A DNA stretch of 64,000 nucleotides. It comes from JACKII01 sp041687435. Lineage in GTDB: Bacteria > Pseudomonadota > Alphaproteobacteria > Bin95. Position numbers and translations under genes: made by a program. This document shows, one piece after another, positions 42,197 through 50,817 of this stretch. Under the pieces are notes generated by a model, which saw only the letters and a list, made by a program, of their open reading frames with translations, made no database searches and was not told the DNA's origin. How positions within the stretch are numbered: the stretch's first letter is position 1; every line of letters starts with the position of its first letter. Location: assembly GCA_041687435.1 (NCBI GenBank), contig JAWLBX010000004.1, positions 124,001 to 188,000 of the forward strand, in the 5' to 3' direction.

Positions 42197-43948
42197 TCAC
42201 ATGCTCTCCCTGGGCGCTACGCCCATGACGTTGAGGCCTGAGGCAATCACCATTGCCATGGCCTTGACCAGTGCCAGCCGCGCCATGGTCTCGACCGGTG
42301 CATCCGTCTGGATGAACCGAAGCGTGGTATCGTCCCGCCCTTTGTTCCAAAGCGCGTGAAAGGCTGCGGCTACCTCGCCAAGATAGAATGCGATTCGGTG
42401 CGGTTCATGTGCAATCGCTGCCTGTTCGATAATTCGTGGCCAGTTTGCCAGCGTGCGGATCAGGCCAAGCTCATCCTCATCGCTCAGAGCCGAGAGGTCG
42501 GCGCCGGCCAGCGCCTCGGCCGTCACCGCCGCATCGCCGAACGCGTCGGCCGCATGGCGCAGCACCGAATGGGCGCGGGCATGGGCATACTGCACATAGA
42601 ACACCGGGTTCTCCCGGCTTTCCTCCAATGCCTTGGCCAGGTCGAAATCCAGCGGCGCGTCGTTCTTGCGGGTCAGCATGATGAAACGGACGACATCGCG
42701 CCCGACTTCGTCCACCAACTCCCGCAGGGTGACGAAGTCGCCAGAGCGCTTGGACATGCGCACCTGCTCACCTTCGCGCATCAGGCGCACCAATTGGCAG
42801 AGCTTCACGTCCAATTCCGCCGCGCCGTTGGTCAGCGCCTTGACGCTGGCAGCAACGCGCTTGACATAGCCGCCATGGTCCGCGCCCCAGACGTCGATCA
42901 GTTGGGTAAAGCCGCGGTTGACCTTGTCTTGGTGATAGGCGACGTCGCTGGCGAAATAGGTCCACGAGCCGTCCGACTTTTTCAGGGGCCGGTCAACGTC
43001 GTCGCCGAATTGCGTCGCCTTGAAAAGGGTCTGCGGCCGTTCTTCCCAGTCATCCGGCAGCTTGCCCTTGGGCGGCTCCAGCACGCCGGTATAGATCAGC
43101 CCGGCGGCCTCCAGCGCGGCAAATGCGCGGTCGACTGCGCCGGCCTCGACCAGTTCGCGCTCGGATGAAAATACGTCTTGCTCGACACCAAGCGCGGTAA
43201 GATCGCTGCGGATCAGCTGCATCATGGCGTCGATGGCGGTCTTGCGCACCAGCGGCAGCCATTCGGCCTCGTCCATGTCCTTCAGCGACTCGCCATGGCC
43301 GGCGACCAGGGCCTTGCCGACCGGGACCAGATAGTCGCCGGGGTAAAGGCCGGCCGGGATCTCACCGATATCCTCGCCCAGTACCTCACGGTAGCGCAGA
43401 TAGGCGGAGCGGGCGAGCACGTCCACCTGCGCGCCGGCGTCGTTGATATAATACTCTTTGGTGACGTCATAACCGGCCTTGGCCAGCAACAGCGCCAGCG
43501 CATCGCCCACCACTGCGCCGCGGGCGTGACCAACGTGCAGCGGTCCGGTCGGGTTGGCGGAGACGTACTCGACGTTGACTTTGATATTTTCGCCTAACGC
43601 ACTGTTTCCGTAGGCCTCGCCGATGGCCAGAATATCTCTGATCCGTTGCTGCCAAAACCCAGGGTTGAGGCGCAGGTTGAGGAAGCCCGGGCCTGCCACT
43701 TCCGCCGCTGCGACATCCGCATTTTCCGCCAGCGCCGCAGCCAGCCGCTCAGCCAGGTCGCGGGGTTTCTGTCTGGCGCCCTTCGCCAGCACCATGGCGG
43801 CGTTGGTGGCAAGATCGCCATGCGCCGGGTCGCGGGGCGGTTCCACCGTTACCTTGTCGATCGGCAGGCCGTCCGGCAGGCTGCCGTCTGCGACCCAATC
43901 TTTCAGTTGTGTCTGAATAAGATGCAGGAAGTGATTGAATACATTCAT
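42197..43948 (-). CDS. argS: Arginyl-tRNA synthetase
   Basis: 583-aa class I synthetase. The Add-1 domain is at the N-terminus (VTVEPPRDPAHGDLATNAAM). The HIGH motif appears as HVGH within NPTGPLHVGHARGAVVGD, the KMSK-equivalent as RMSKRSGDFVTL, and the DALR anticodon domain at the C-terminus ends ARLALVKAMAMVIASGLNVMGV. ATG overlaps the dgt stop by 4 bp. Confidence 0.97.
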   Translation of the reverse strand: MNVFNHFLHLIQTQLKDWVADGSLPDGLPIDKVTVEPPRDPAHGDLATNAAMVLAKGARQKPRDLAERLAAALAENADVAAAEVAGPGFLNLRLNPGFWQQRIRDILAIGEAYGNSALGENIKVNVEYVSANPTGPLHVGHARGAVVGDALALLLAKAGYDVTKEYYINDAGAQVDVLARSAYLRYREVLGEDIGEIPAGLYPGDYLVPVGKALVAGHGESLKDMDEAEWLPLVRKTAIDAMMQLIRSDLTALGVEQDVFSSERELVEAGAVDRAFAALEAAGLIYTGVLEPPKGKLPDDWEERPQTLFKATQFGDDVDRPLKKSDGSWTYFASDVAYHQDKVNRGFTQLIDVWGADHGGYVKRVAASVKALTNGAAELDVKLCQLVRLMREGEQVRMSKRSGDFVTLRELVDEVGRDVVRFIMLTRKNDAPLDFDLAKALEESRENPVFYVQYAHARAHSVLRHAADAFGDAAVTAEALAGADLSALSDEDELGLIRTLANWPRIIEQAAIAHEPHRIAFYLGEVAAAFHALWNKGRDDTTLRFIQTDAPVETMARLALVKAMAMVIASGLNVMGVAPRESM

Positions 43949-45117
43949 AATTGACTATCATCATTATCGAACAGGCGCTGGTGTTCGCGCAGCGCGAAAC
44001 GGTCGGTCATGCCGGCGATGTAGTCGCCAACCACCCGCTGCGTCCGCAAACCGCCAGGGCCATCGGTTTCGGCGAACCAGTCGGGTGGCAGGATCTGCGG
44101 CTCGCTCGCGAACTCGTCAAAGAGGTCGCTAACCACCCGCTTGGCCCTGACCGACATGCGGTTCACCTTGTAATGCCGATACATGCGGTTCATCAGGAAA
44201 TTGCGCAAGGCGTCCAGATCGCGCGCCATGCCGGCGGAAAACGCCGCCACCGGTTTTCCCAGCGCCCGCACTGCTGTGGCGCTATCCGGCGCAGTCTCGG
44301 TCAGGCGCCGTTTGGTCTCGTCGGTCAAATCGTAGACCATGGCGCCGATCATTCGGCGAATCGTTTCGTAAATCGCACGCTGGCGGTCGAGCGTCGGATA
44401 TTTCGTCCGCACCTCTGCCAGCAGGTCGCCGATCAGCGGCAAGCCCGCCACTTCCTCAAGTTCGAACAGGTCGGCGCGCAGGCCGTCGTCGAAATCATGG
44501 TTGTTGTAGGCGATATCGTCGGCCAGGGAGGCTATCTGCGCCTCCGCACTGGGAAAGCCATCCAGTTCCAGCGGGTGCAAGGCGTCATAGTCACCGATGC
44601 CGAAGGGCAGGGGTCGTTGCTTCGGTGCGCTCTGGCCGATAAGCGGGCCGTTGTGCTTGACGACACCTTCCAGCGTTTCCCAGGTCAGATTCAGGCCGTC
44701 GAATTCCGCATAGCGCCGTTCCAGCCGGGTCAGGATGCGCAGGGTCTGGGCGTTGTGGTCGAAGCCGCCAGCTCCCTCCAGCTTCGCGCCCAGCGCCTCC
44801 TCGCCCGCATGTCCGAACGGAGTGTGGCCCAGGTCGTGCGCCAGCGCCAATGCCTCCGCCAGATCCTCGTTCAGGCCGAGCGAGCGGCAGATGGTTCGGG
44901 CGATCTGCGCCACCTCGATCGAATGGGTCAGACGGGTGCGGTAGTAGTCGCCCTCATGATAGACGAAAACCTGCGTCTTGTGCTTAAGGCGGCGGAAGGC
45001 GTTGGAATGGATGATGCGGTCGCGGTCGCGCTGAAACGGCGAGCGGTTGACCGCCTCCGCTTCCGGATACAGCCGGCCGCGCGATTGTGCGGGATTGCTG
45101 GCATAGATGGCAGGCAC
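43945..45117 (-). CDS. dgt: Deoxyguanosinetriphosphate triphosphohydrolase-like protein
   Basis: 390-aa HD-domain dNTP hydrolase. FQRDRDRIIHSNAFRRLKHKTQVFV and TRLTHSIEVAQIARTI lead to the HD pair LAHDLGHTPFGHAGEE; LADDIAYNNHDFDDG and the C-terminal VVGDYIAGMTDRFAL are standard. The start is GTG 45117, with GGAGG 4 nt upstream, immediately before the conserved PAIYASNP; the frame stays open upstream but across the promoter region. It heads dgt-argS-SPOR-nagZ and is divergent from erpA. Confidence 0.93.
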   Translation of the reverse strand: MPAIYASNPAQSRGRLYPEAEAVNRSPFQRDRDRIIHSNAFRRLKHKTQVFVYHEGDYYRTRLTHSIEVAQIARTICRSLGLNEDLAEALALAHDLGHTPFGHAGEEALGAKLEGAGGFDHNAQTLRILTRLERRYAEFDGLNLTWETLEGVVKHNGPLIGQSAPKQRPLPFGIGDYDALHPLELDGFPSAEAQIASLADDIAYNNHDFDDGLRADLFELEEVAGLPLIGDLLAEVRTKYPTLDRQRAIYETIRRMIGAMVYDLTDETKRRLTETAPDSATAVRALGKPVAAFSAGMARDLDALRNFLMNRMYRHYKVNRMSVRAKRVVSDLFDEFASEPQILPPDWFAETDGPGGLRTQRVVGDYIAGMTDRFALREHQRLFDNDDSQL

Positions 45118-45163
45118 GCGTCCTCCGCAACGACAATTTTTACTGCCGGCACAATGCCAGCAT

Positions 45164-45192
45164 TTGACGATGGTTGCAGGCGTTCTAAATAT
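45164..45192 (+). promoter_or_regulatory. Candidate sigma70-type promoter of erpA
   Basis: TTGACG at 45164-45169 and TAAATA starting at 45186 (or AAATAT at 45187), spacer 16-17 bp. This is followed directly by the Fur-like box at 45194-45208, so the box would cover the transcription start, a classic repressor position. The erpA ATG is 72 bp further. Confidence 0.55.
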
Positions 45193-45193
45193 A

Positions 45194-45208
45194 TGAGAAT
45201 GATTTGCA
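45194..45208. promoter_or_regulatory. Candidate Fur-type iron box upstream of erpA
   Basis: TGAGAATGATTTGCA fits the 7-1-7 Fur pattern TG-N2-AAT-N-ATT-N2-CA at all fixed positions. Its inverse matches the box at 38236-38250 at 14 of 15 bases. It lies in the 146-bp gap between dgt and erpA, and could act on either, but the promoter geometry favours erpA. Confidence 0.6.
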
Positions 45209-45263
45209 ACCCGCGGACGCCGAGGCATGTCCGCGCTGGCTGCCTTTAATAGGAGAGTTTTCG

Positions 45264-45614
45264 ATGCCAGATACCCTGATCGACACACCCTCTGTCGGCC
45301 TTAGTGAAGCCGCGGCCGCGCGGGTGGCTCATCTTCGCAAGATGGAAGGCGACGATTCGTTAATGCTGCGCCTCTCGGTCTCCGGGGGCGGATGCAGCGG
45401 CTTTCAATACGGGTTCGATTTCTCGAAAGAGGTTACCGAGGACGACCACGTGTTCGAATATCACGGCGTGCCGCTTGTGGTGGATGAGGTGTCGCTCGAC
45501 CTGCTGGCCGGGTCGGAGGTCGATTATGTCGAGGATCTGGCCGGAGCGGCGTTCGTCGTGAAAAATCCGAACGCCACGGCATCCTGCGGCTGCGGCAGTT
45601 CATTCGCGGTTTAG
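45264..45614 (+). CDS. erpA: Iron-sulfur cluster insertion protein, A-type
   Basis: 116-aa A-type carrier that delivers Fe-S clusters to apo-proteins. The three conserved Cys are present in GGGCSGFQYGF and ASCGCGSSF near the C-terminus. AGGAG lies about 8 nt before ATG 45264; a 20-codon upstream extension would run over the leader and is rejected. It is divergent from dgt. The Fur-like box and promoter suggest induction when iron is scarce. ErpA versus IscA cannot be decided on sequence alone, but the absence of other isc genes favours ErpA. Confidence 0.92.
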   Translation: MPDTLIDTPSVGLSEAAAARVAHLRKMEGDDSLMLRLSVSGGGCSGFQYGFDFSKEVTEDDHVFEYHGVPLVVDEVSLDLLAGSEVDYVEDLAGAAFVVKNPNATASCGCGSSFAV

Positions 45615-45626
45615 ACACATCCCTCC

Positions 45627-45645
45627 GCCCCGGGTTTGCCCCGGG
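45627..45645. terminator. CCCGGG hairpin / direct repeat after erpA
   Basis: GCCCCGGG occurs twice 11 bp apart (45627-45634 and 45638-45645); each CCCGGG can pair with the other around TTTGC. Such short GC elements downstream of genes are common in alphaproteobacterial chromosomes. It may terminate erpA weakly or belong to a dispersed repeat family. Confidence 0.4.
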
Positions 45646-45714
45646 TCCAACCGGCAGCAGGGGGGAAGGAGCTTGCGGACGTTGGGCGCGCAGGGGGTCC
45701 CTGCCAGCCCCTCG

Positions 45715-47736
45715 CTACGCCCGTTCAGCCATCAAATTGCCGGCACCGATATGCCGGATCGACCAGCCAGCGGGCAGCCATAGGGTCGTGTACGGTTCTT
45801 CAATGATCATCGGGCCGGAAAGCGGCGTTCCGGCGATGGCGTCCCGCGCATAGATCGGGGTTTCGGCGCCGTCAACGTCGCGCCGGCCTTTCGGTTCGGC
45901 CGCGGCATTGGCTGCGCCTGCCTCCACATTCGCCTTGGCCAACAGGCCACGGGCGACCAGACGCAGGGTGACGATTTCCGGCGTTTCCGCCAAATCCTGA
46001 TGCGCGAAGCGTTCCAGGTGCAGTGCGTGGAATGCGGCAATGGCCTTTGCCAGACCATCGGTATCGATTGCGCCGTTCCACGGCACCAGCATCTCGTAGC
46101 CCTGGCCGCGATAGCGCATGTCGGCGGACAGGTCGAGCCGCCGTTGGTCTGCCGGCACGCCGTCCCGCGCCAGTACGCTTTCGCCTTCGGCGCGCAAACG
46201 CTCTGTCATCTCCTGTAATACCGGCAGGGCATCGGCATCCGCCCGTAACAGCCGGGTTTCGGCGAGGTCGTGCGCGATATCGGCGAAAAGAATGCCGCGC
46301 GCCGAAAGGGTGCCCGGATCAGTCGGGAACAGTACCCGGCCCATGTCCAATTCATCCGCCACGCCGATAGCGTGCAGGCCGGCAGCGCCGCCAAAGGGCA
46401 CCAGCACGAAGTCGCGCGGGTCGGCGCCTTTCTCGAACAGGGAAAGGCGGGCCGCGCTCGCCATCGCGGCGTTTGCGACCTGAACCATGCCCGCCGCCGC
46501 GCGCGGTGTGTCCAGCCCGAGGCCGCTGGCCAGCGCACCAACCGCGGCCGCCGCCTTGTCCAGATGCAGGGCCATGGCGCCGCCCAAAAAGAAGTCCGGG
46601 TCGAACATGCCGCGCACGGCATTTGCGTCCGTCACCGCAGGCCGCTCGCCGCCGCGGCCATAACAGGCCGGGCCTGGCTCCGCACCGGCGCTTTCCGGGC
46701 CGACCCGCAGTCCGCCGCCGGTATCCTGATAGCCGATCGAGCCGCCGCCTGCGCCGATGGTGCGGATCTCGATCATCGGCAGGCGCACCGGCAGGCCGTC
46801 AATGCTGCCTTCCGTGACAACAGTGGTCTGTCCGTCGCGGACCACGGCGATATCGGTGGAGGTGCCGCCCATGTCCAGCCCGACCAGGTTCGGCTCGCCG
46901 GTCAGGGCCGCAAGCTGCTGCATCGCCATCGCCCCGCCGGAAGGTCCGGAGAGCAGCAACCGCGCTGGCTGCTCTGCAGCGGTCGCGGGCGTGGTTACGC
47001 CGCCATTCGACTGCACCAGATAAAGTGTGGCACTGACGCCGGCATCCGCCAGCCGCCGTTCGATCCGCTCCAGATATGCGCCGACCACAGGCATCAGCAC
47101 GGCATTGAGGACGGTGGTGGAGGTGCGTTCGAACTCCCGCATTTCCGGGCTGACCCGGTGCGAGAGCGAGACGCGCAGGTCCGGCGCCTCCTCATGCAGG
47201 ATTTCCAGCGTGCGGGTCTCGTGCGCGGCGTTGCGGTAGGCGTGCAGATAGCAGACCGCCACCGCCTCGATCCCCTCGGTGACCATCTGCCGGGCGAGGG
47301 CGCGGATCTGATCTTCATTTAGCGGCGTTTCGATGGTGCCGTCGGCGCGGATGCGTTCGCTTACGCCATGGCGGTGCTGGCGCGGGATCAGCAGCGAGCG
47401 CGGCTCCGCCTTCAGGCCGTAAATATCCTTGCGCAAGTGACGACCGATTTCCAGCACATCGCGGAAGCCGTGGGTGGTCAGCAGCGCCCCTTTGGCAAGC
47501 TTGCGTTCCAGCACGGCATTGGTGGCGATGGTGGTGCCGTGCAGGATCAGGCCGATATCGCTCAGGGCAAAGCCATACCGCTCCGCCGCGCCCTTCAACC
47601 CGGCCAGCAGCCCTTGCGAGGGATCGGCCGGTGTCGTTGGCGTTTTGAACGCCCAGCAGGCGCCGCTCGCCTCGTTGAGAAATTGCAAGTCGGTAAAGGT
47701 GCCGCCGATATCGACGGCAACGCGAATGGACGCCAT
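45715..47736 (-). CDS. Hydantoinase/oxoprolinase family protein, subunit A type
   Basis: 673-aa ATP-dependent ring-opening enzyme family (N-methylhydantoinase A / 5-oxoprolinase N-half). N-terminal sugar-kinase-like fold IRVAVDIGGTFTDLQFL, ILHGTTIATNAVLERK, then VGLDMGGTSTDIAVV and IRTIGAGGGSIGYQD mark the nucleotide site. The usual HyuB partner is not adjacent on either side, so this would be either a single-subunit acetone-carboxylase/hydantoinase-like enzyme or dependent on a distant gene. The substrate is unknown. ATG 47736 gives the conserved start. Confidence 0.85.
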   Translation of the reverse strand: MASIRVAVDIGGTFTDLQFLNEASGACWAFKTPTTPADPSQGLLAGLKGAAERYGFALSDIGLILHGTTIATNAVLERKLAKGALLTTHGFRDVLEIGRHLRKDIYGLKAEPRSLLIPRQHRHGVSERIRADGTIETPLNEDQIRALARQMVTEGIEAVAVCYLHAYRNAAHETRTLEILHEEAPDLRVSLSHRVSPEMREFERTSTTVLNAVLMPVVGAYLERIERRLADAGVSATLYLVQSNGGVTTPATAAEQPARLLLSGPSGGAMAMQQLAALTGEPNLVGLDMGGTSTDIAVVRDGQTTVVTEGSIDGLPVRLPMIEIRTIGAGGGSIGYQDTGGGLRVGPESAGAEPGPACYGRGGERPAVTDANAVRGMFDPDFFLGGAMALHLDKAAAAVGALASGLGLDTPRAAAGMVQVANAAMASAARLSLFEKGADPRDFVLVPFGGAAGLHAIGVADELDMGRVLFPTDPGTLSARGILFADIAHDLAETRLLRADADALPVLQEMTERLRAEGESVLARDGVPADQRRLDLSADMRYRGQGYEMLVPWNGAIDTDGLAKAIAAFHALHLERFAHQDLAETPEIVTLRLVARGLLAKANVEAGAANAAAEPKGRRDVDGAETPIYARDAIAGTPLSGPMIIEEPYTTLWLPAGWSIRHIGAGNLMAERA

Positions 47737-47802
47737 GGAGCCGGATTCCCTGCTTCGGATTATGCGTCCAGGGGATACCGGCAGGGCGCGCGGGCCGCAA
47801 GC

Positions 47803-48720
47803 CTAGGCTTTGGCGCTTTGCAGCGCGATATAGAGTGTGGAGGCGACGATTACGGCGCCACCGATGAAGGTGGCGAGCGTCGGCACCTCCCCGAAGGCGA
47901 AGAATCCGATAGCAGCCGCATACAGCAGGCGGGTGTAGTCGAACGGCGCCACCGCCGTCGCATCGCCGGCACGCAGGCCCAGCACCATGCAGCTTTGGCC
48001 CAGCGTCGTGAACACGCCGATGATCGCGACAATGCCAAGCTCGTGCAGGGTCGGGTTGCGCCATTCGTAAATGGCCGGTCCGGCCGCCAGCAGCGCCATC
48101 AGCGTGTAGGCCCATACCAGGATGGTGATCGGTGCCTCTGTCCGGGTCAGGTGTTTGATGGAGGTGGATACGGCGGAGGCAAAGAAGGCGGAGCCAAGCG
48201 CCACCAAAATCCAGGGGTCGAAGCCGCCTTCCGCCCCTGGCTGCATGGTGATGATCACGCCGGAAAAGCCGGCCAGGGTTGCGATGGCGCGTTTGACGTT
48301 GAGTTTCTCGCCCAGAAACATGAGCGCCAGCAGGATGACGAACAGAATGCGGGTGAAGCCCAAAGTGGTGAACAACGCCAGGTCCAGATGCGTCACCGCA
48401 AACACCATGGAGGTGAAGCCGCAGAAGCCGACGATGGCGCGCAGCAGATGCAGTTTCGGGCGTTGCGTCCGGATCTTGCCGAACCCTTGTTTCGCCAGCG
48501 CCGGCATGATGATCGCCAGCGCAAAGACCGAGCGCAGCAAGACGATCTGCCAGGGAGACATGGTTCTGCCCAGCACTTTGATCGCCACTGCCATGCCGGT
48601 GAGCCAGACCGCGGCGATGATGATCCAGACCGCACCGCGGATATTGCCGGGGATCAGCAGCCATCTGGCTTGCAGGGGGGCGAGACGGGCCTGAAAGGGG
48701 ATCACGGCCATCGGGACCAT
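47803..48720 (-). CDS. DMT-superfamily (EamA) transporter
   Basis: 305-aa ten-helix membrane protein with two EamA repeats (AAVWLTGMAVAIKVLG ... and PWILVALGSAFFASAVSTSIKHL ...). The end of repeat 2, DATAVAPFDYTRLLYAAAIGFFAFGE, matches S-adenosylmethionine/riboflavin-type and other DMT exporters. Its start overlaps the nitroreductase gene by 19 bp (ATG 48720) or 10 bp (48711). The cargo is unknown. It is the third gene of an SBP-nitroreductase-DMT operon and one of three related DMT genes in the window. Confidence 0.87.
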   Translation of the reverse strand: MVPMAVIPFQARLAPLQARWLLIPGNIRGAVWIIIAAVWLTGMAVAIKVLGRTMSPWQIVLLRSVFALAIIMPALAKQGFGKIRTQRPKLHLLRAIVGFCGFTSMVFAVTHLDLALFTTLGFTRILFVILLALMFLGEKLNVKRAIATLAGFSGVIITMQPGAEGGFDPWILVALGSAFFASAVSTSIKHLTRTEAPITILVWAYTLMALLAAGPAIYEWRNPTLHELGIVAIIGVFTTLGQSCMVLGLRAGDATAVAPFDYTRLLYAAAIGFFAFGEVPTLATFIGGAVIVASTLYIALQSAKA

Positions 48721-49283
48721 TTGGTGCCGGGATCGGCCGGGGGCAGCTCTGGCCGCAACGGCGTGCCGGCCGTGCCCAGGGTCAAGAAGCCTACCAGTTG
48801 CTCCTGATCCGCCAGGCCAAGCGTGTCGCGAAGGCTGGGCGCTTCGGTCTTGCGGCCACTCAGCAGGCTACCGGCAAAGCCAAGGGCGTCGGCTGCCAGC
48901 AGCATCTGTTGCAATGCCGCGCCGATTGCGACCCATTGTTCCCGTTCGGGTGCTTCGGCGTGGTCAGGGTGCAGGCAGGCGATCATGGCCAGCAACACCG
49001 GACCGGCCATCGCCCTTTGCCACGCCCGTTCCAGCCGCTCCGCATCGGCGCCGGGGCGTTGGTGGGTTGCGGCTTCGGCAAATGCTGCCGCGAGACGCTG
49101 ACGGTCGTCGATCAGCAGCAGGCGCCAGGGCCGCAGGCCGCCGTGGTCGATGCCGCGCAGGCCGGCTGAAACGATCCGGTCCAGGGCTTCGGCGTTTGGT
49201 CCCGGCGCACGCAATCGCCGTGGGCGTACCGACCGGCGGGTAAGAAGGGCGTTCAACACCAGACGGTCGGAAGAGCCGGTCAC
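48702..49283 (-). CDS. Nitroreductase family protein (YdjA-like)
   Basis: 193-aa FMN-dependent reductase fold. LNALLTRRSVRPRRL at the N-terminus holds the FMN-phosphate Arg residues, HGGLRPWRLLLI is the second binding patch, and AIGAALQQMLLAADALGFAGSLLSG the third. The short form resembles YdjA. The substrate is unknown. GTG 49283 follows the binding-protein stop immediately, so the genes are coupled; the association with an amino-acid binding protein is unusual. Confidence 0.83.
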   Translation of the reverse strand: MTGSSDRLVLNALLTRRSVRPRRLRAPGPNAEALDRIVSAGLRGIDHGGLRPWRLLLIDDRQRLAAAFAEAATHQRPGADAERLERAWQRAMAGPVLLAMIACLHPDHAEAPEREQWVAIGAALQQMLLAADALGFAGSLLSGRKTEAPSLRDTLGLADQEQLVGFLTLGTAGTPLRPELPPADPGTKWSRWP

Positions 49284-50111
49284 TTATTCTGGCAGAGGGG
49301 TTATCTGGTACAGGGTATGCAGCAGGTCGCTCACCTGGCCATCGAAGTGGCGCGCTGCGATTTCCTCAATCTGACGTGACTTGTAAAGCGAACTGAGGGT
49401 CCGGTCGACCAGCAGGCGGAAGCGGCCGTCATCCTTCGGCAGCGCCAGGCCATAGGGTTCTATTGTCAGATAATCGTCGGCGATTTGCAGTTGCCCGGCT
49501 TCCGGATGTTCCTGCCGCAATCCCTCCAGCACCGTGCGGTCCGCGAAATAGGCGTCAAGCGAACCGTTCAATAGACCCGCCACGCCATTGCGATGATCGG
49601 CCGTGGACACGATGTCGGCATTGGGATAGGTGCTGAGCAACGCCTGCTCGGTCGTCGTTCCGGCGCGCACGCCCAGGCGCCGGTTGGCCAAATCATCCAA
49701 TTTCACGATCCCACCGCTGTCAGGGACCATGACGCCGGTGCCGGCAATGAAGGTCGGCAGGGAGAAATCGACTCGCGCACGCCGGGAAAGCGTTGTCGTT
49801 GTCGGCCCGCACAAAATGTCGATCGAACCGTCTTCGATTTTTTCGAACCGGTTTTCCGCACCCACAGCGATGTATTGGACCACTAGCGCGGTGAGTTTCA
49901 ATTCGGCCCGCACTGTGTCCGCGACAGCGCGGCAGAGGTCAATGGAGTAGCCCTGGCGGTTGCCCGGCGGCCCCTCCATCGAGAACGGTGGCGCGTCGGT
50001 GCGGTAGCCAAGGCGGAAGGTCTTGGTCTCTGAAATACGTTCCAGCACGCCCGCCGAAGCCGCGTTGCAAATCAAGGCCAAAACAACCGCAGCCGTGCCT
50101 CGCCATACCAT
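49284..50111 (-). CDS. Amino-acid ABC-type substrate-binding protein (family 3), orphan
   Basis: 275-aa periplasmic protein with a signal peptide (VVLALICNAASA). Family 3 landmarks are FRLGYRTDAPPFS, GYSIDLCRAVADTV, DILCGPTTTTLSRRARVDFSLPTF and LGVRAGTTTEQAL; the fold resembles glutamate/aspartate receptors. No ABC permease or ATPase is next to it. It may therefore be a stand-alone receptor or share a distant transporter. Its stop abuts the nitroreductase GTG. A terminator hairpin lies upstream, ending the IalB transcript. Confidence 0.87.
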   Translation of the reverse strand: MVWRGTAAVVLALICNAASAGVLERISETKTFRLGYRTDAPPFSMEGPPGNRQGYSIDLCRAVADTVRAELKLTALVVQYIAVGAENRFEKIEDGSIDILCGPTTTTLSRRARVDFSLPTFIAGTGVMVPDSGGIVKLDDLANRRLGVRAGTTTEQALLSTYPNADIVSTADHRNGVAGLLNGSLDAYFADRTVLEGLRQEHPEAGQLQIADDYLTIEPYGLALPKDDGRFRLLVDRTLSSLYKSRQIEEIAARHFDGQVSDLLHTLYQITPLPE

Positions 50112-50140
50112 CGCGCATCCCTCAGACTATCGTTCTGCTT

Positions 50141-50175
50141 CGGATAAACTAGCCGACCTCAACGAGGCCGGCTAG
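50141..50175 (-). terminator. Rho-independent terminator after the IalB-like gene
   Basis: Stem CTAGCCG/CGGCTAG (50149-50155 with 50169-50175) extended by CCTC/GAGG, loop AAC, followed on the minus strand by TTTATCC. It is 48 bp past the IalB-like stop and ahead of the binding-protein gene. Confidence 0.7.
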
Positions 50176-50222
50176 GGGATCGTCCAGCAGGTGCCGATGG
50201 CCGTGTCGTGCGCGCGATTGGA

Positions 50223-50762
50223 TCAATTCTGCAGCGAGTTGAGCGACTTGGTGAAACCCGAAAGCGAGAAGGGGGCGGCCACCTTCTTGTTGTTCGGCAG
50301 CACGAAGGTAATGGTACCCTTGATGCCGCGTTTCAGCAGAGAGACCAGGTTGTTATCCATTGGCCCTGCTACCAGGCAGCGCGGCGGGCGGGCGAGGCAA
50401 ACGGCGTATTGCATGCGCATTGGCTCCGCATCGTCCACCTTCAACTCCATGCCCGGCTGCAACAAAACCCCCAGAGGAGTGAAGATGCGGAGCACGGGTT
50501 CCTTGCTGTTGTCAGCATAGCTGACGGCGATACGCAGCCATTCCTTGTCGGTGTCCGTCTGCACCAGGATCTGGCGCATTTCGCAAACTTTTTGCGTCTT
50601 GCCGTCCTGTTCGACTTCCTGGCAGGCGACTTCCCAATCGCCGTTGCGGGTCACATCGACCTTGGGATCCTCGCCCACGGCCTCCTGGTTGGCTTGCTGG
50701 GCAGCAAGGGGCATTGGGGCGGCCAGTACGGCTGCAACAATCGCGGCATACATCATGCGCAT
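50223..50762 (-). CDS. Invasion-associated locus B (IalB)-like secreted protein
   Basis: 179-aa protein with a signal peptide (VAAVLAAPMPLAAQ). The mature part has GDWEVACQEVEQDGKTQKVCEMRQ and MRMQYAVCLARPPRCLVAG, giving four conserved Cys, likely two disulfides, then a beta-rich C-terminus (GTITFVLPNNKKVAAPFSLSGF). This is the IalB family, widespread in free-living alphaproteobacteria and not in itself evidence of invasion. Likely periplasmic or envelope-associated; its function is not known. It lies 55 bp after the hydroxyacid oxidase. Confidence 0.87.
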   Translation of the reverse strand: MRMMYAAIVAAVLAAPMPLAAQQANQEAVGEDPKVDVTRNGDWEVACQEVEQDGKTQKVCEMRQILVQTDTDKEWLRIAVSYADNSKEPVLRIFTPLGVLLQPGMELKVDDAEPMRMQYAVCLARPPRCLVAGPMDNNLVSLLKRGIKGTITFVLPNNKKVAAPFSLSGFTKSLNSLQN

Positions 50763-50817
50763 CGGTAAGGGTCCTTCGTTTTAGGGGGCGGGCTCAAAAG
50801 TGGACAATCCGGCAGGC

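Noticed and set aside
45204..45263. 20-codon N-terminal extension of erpA
   Set aside because: It would overlap the Fur-like box and leader; the AGGAG before ATG 45264 and family length favour the shorter protein.
45118..45288. 57-codon extension of dgt upstream of GTG 45117
   Set aside because: It runs across the divergent promoter region and lacks similarity; GGAGG directly precedes the GTG.
50223..50762. IalB homologue as evidence of a pathogen
   Set aside because: The family is widespread in free-living alphaproteobacteria; no other virulence genes are present.
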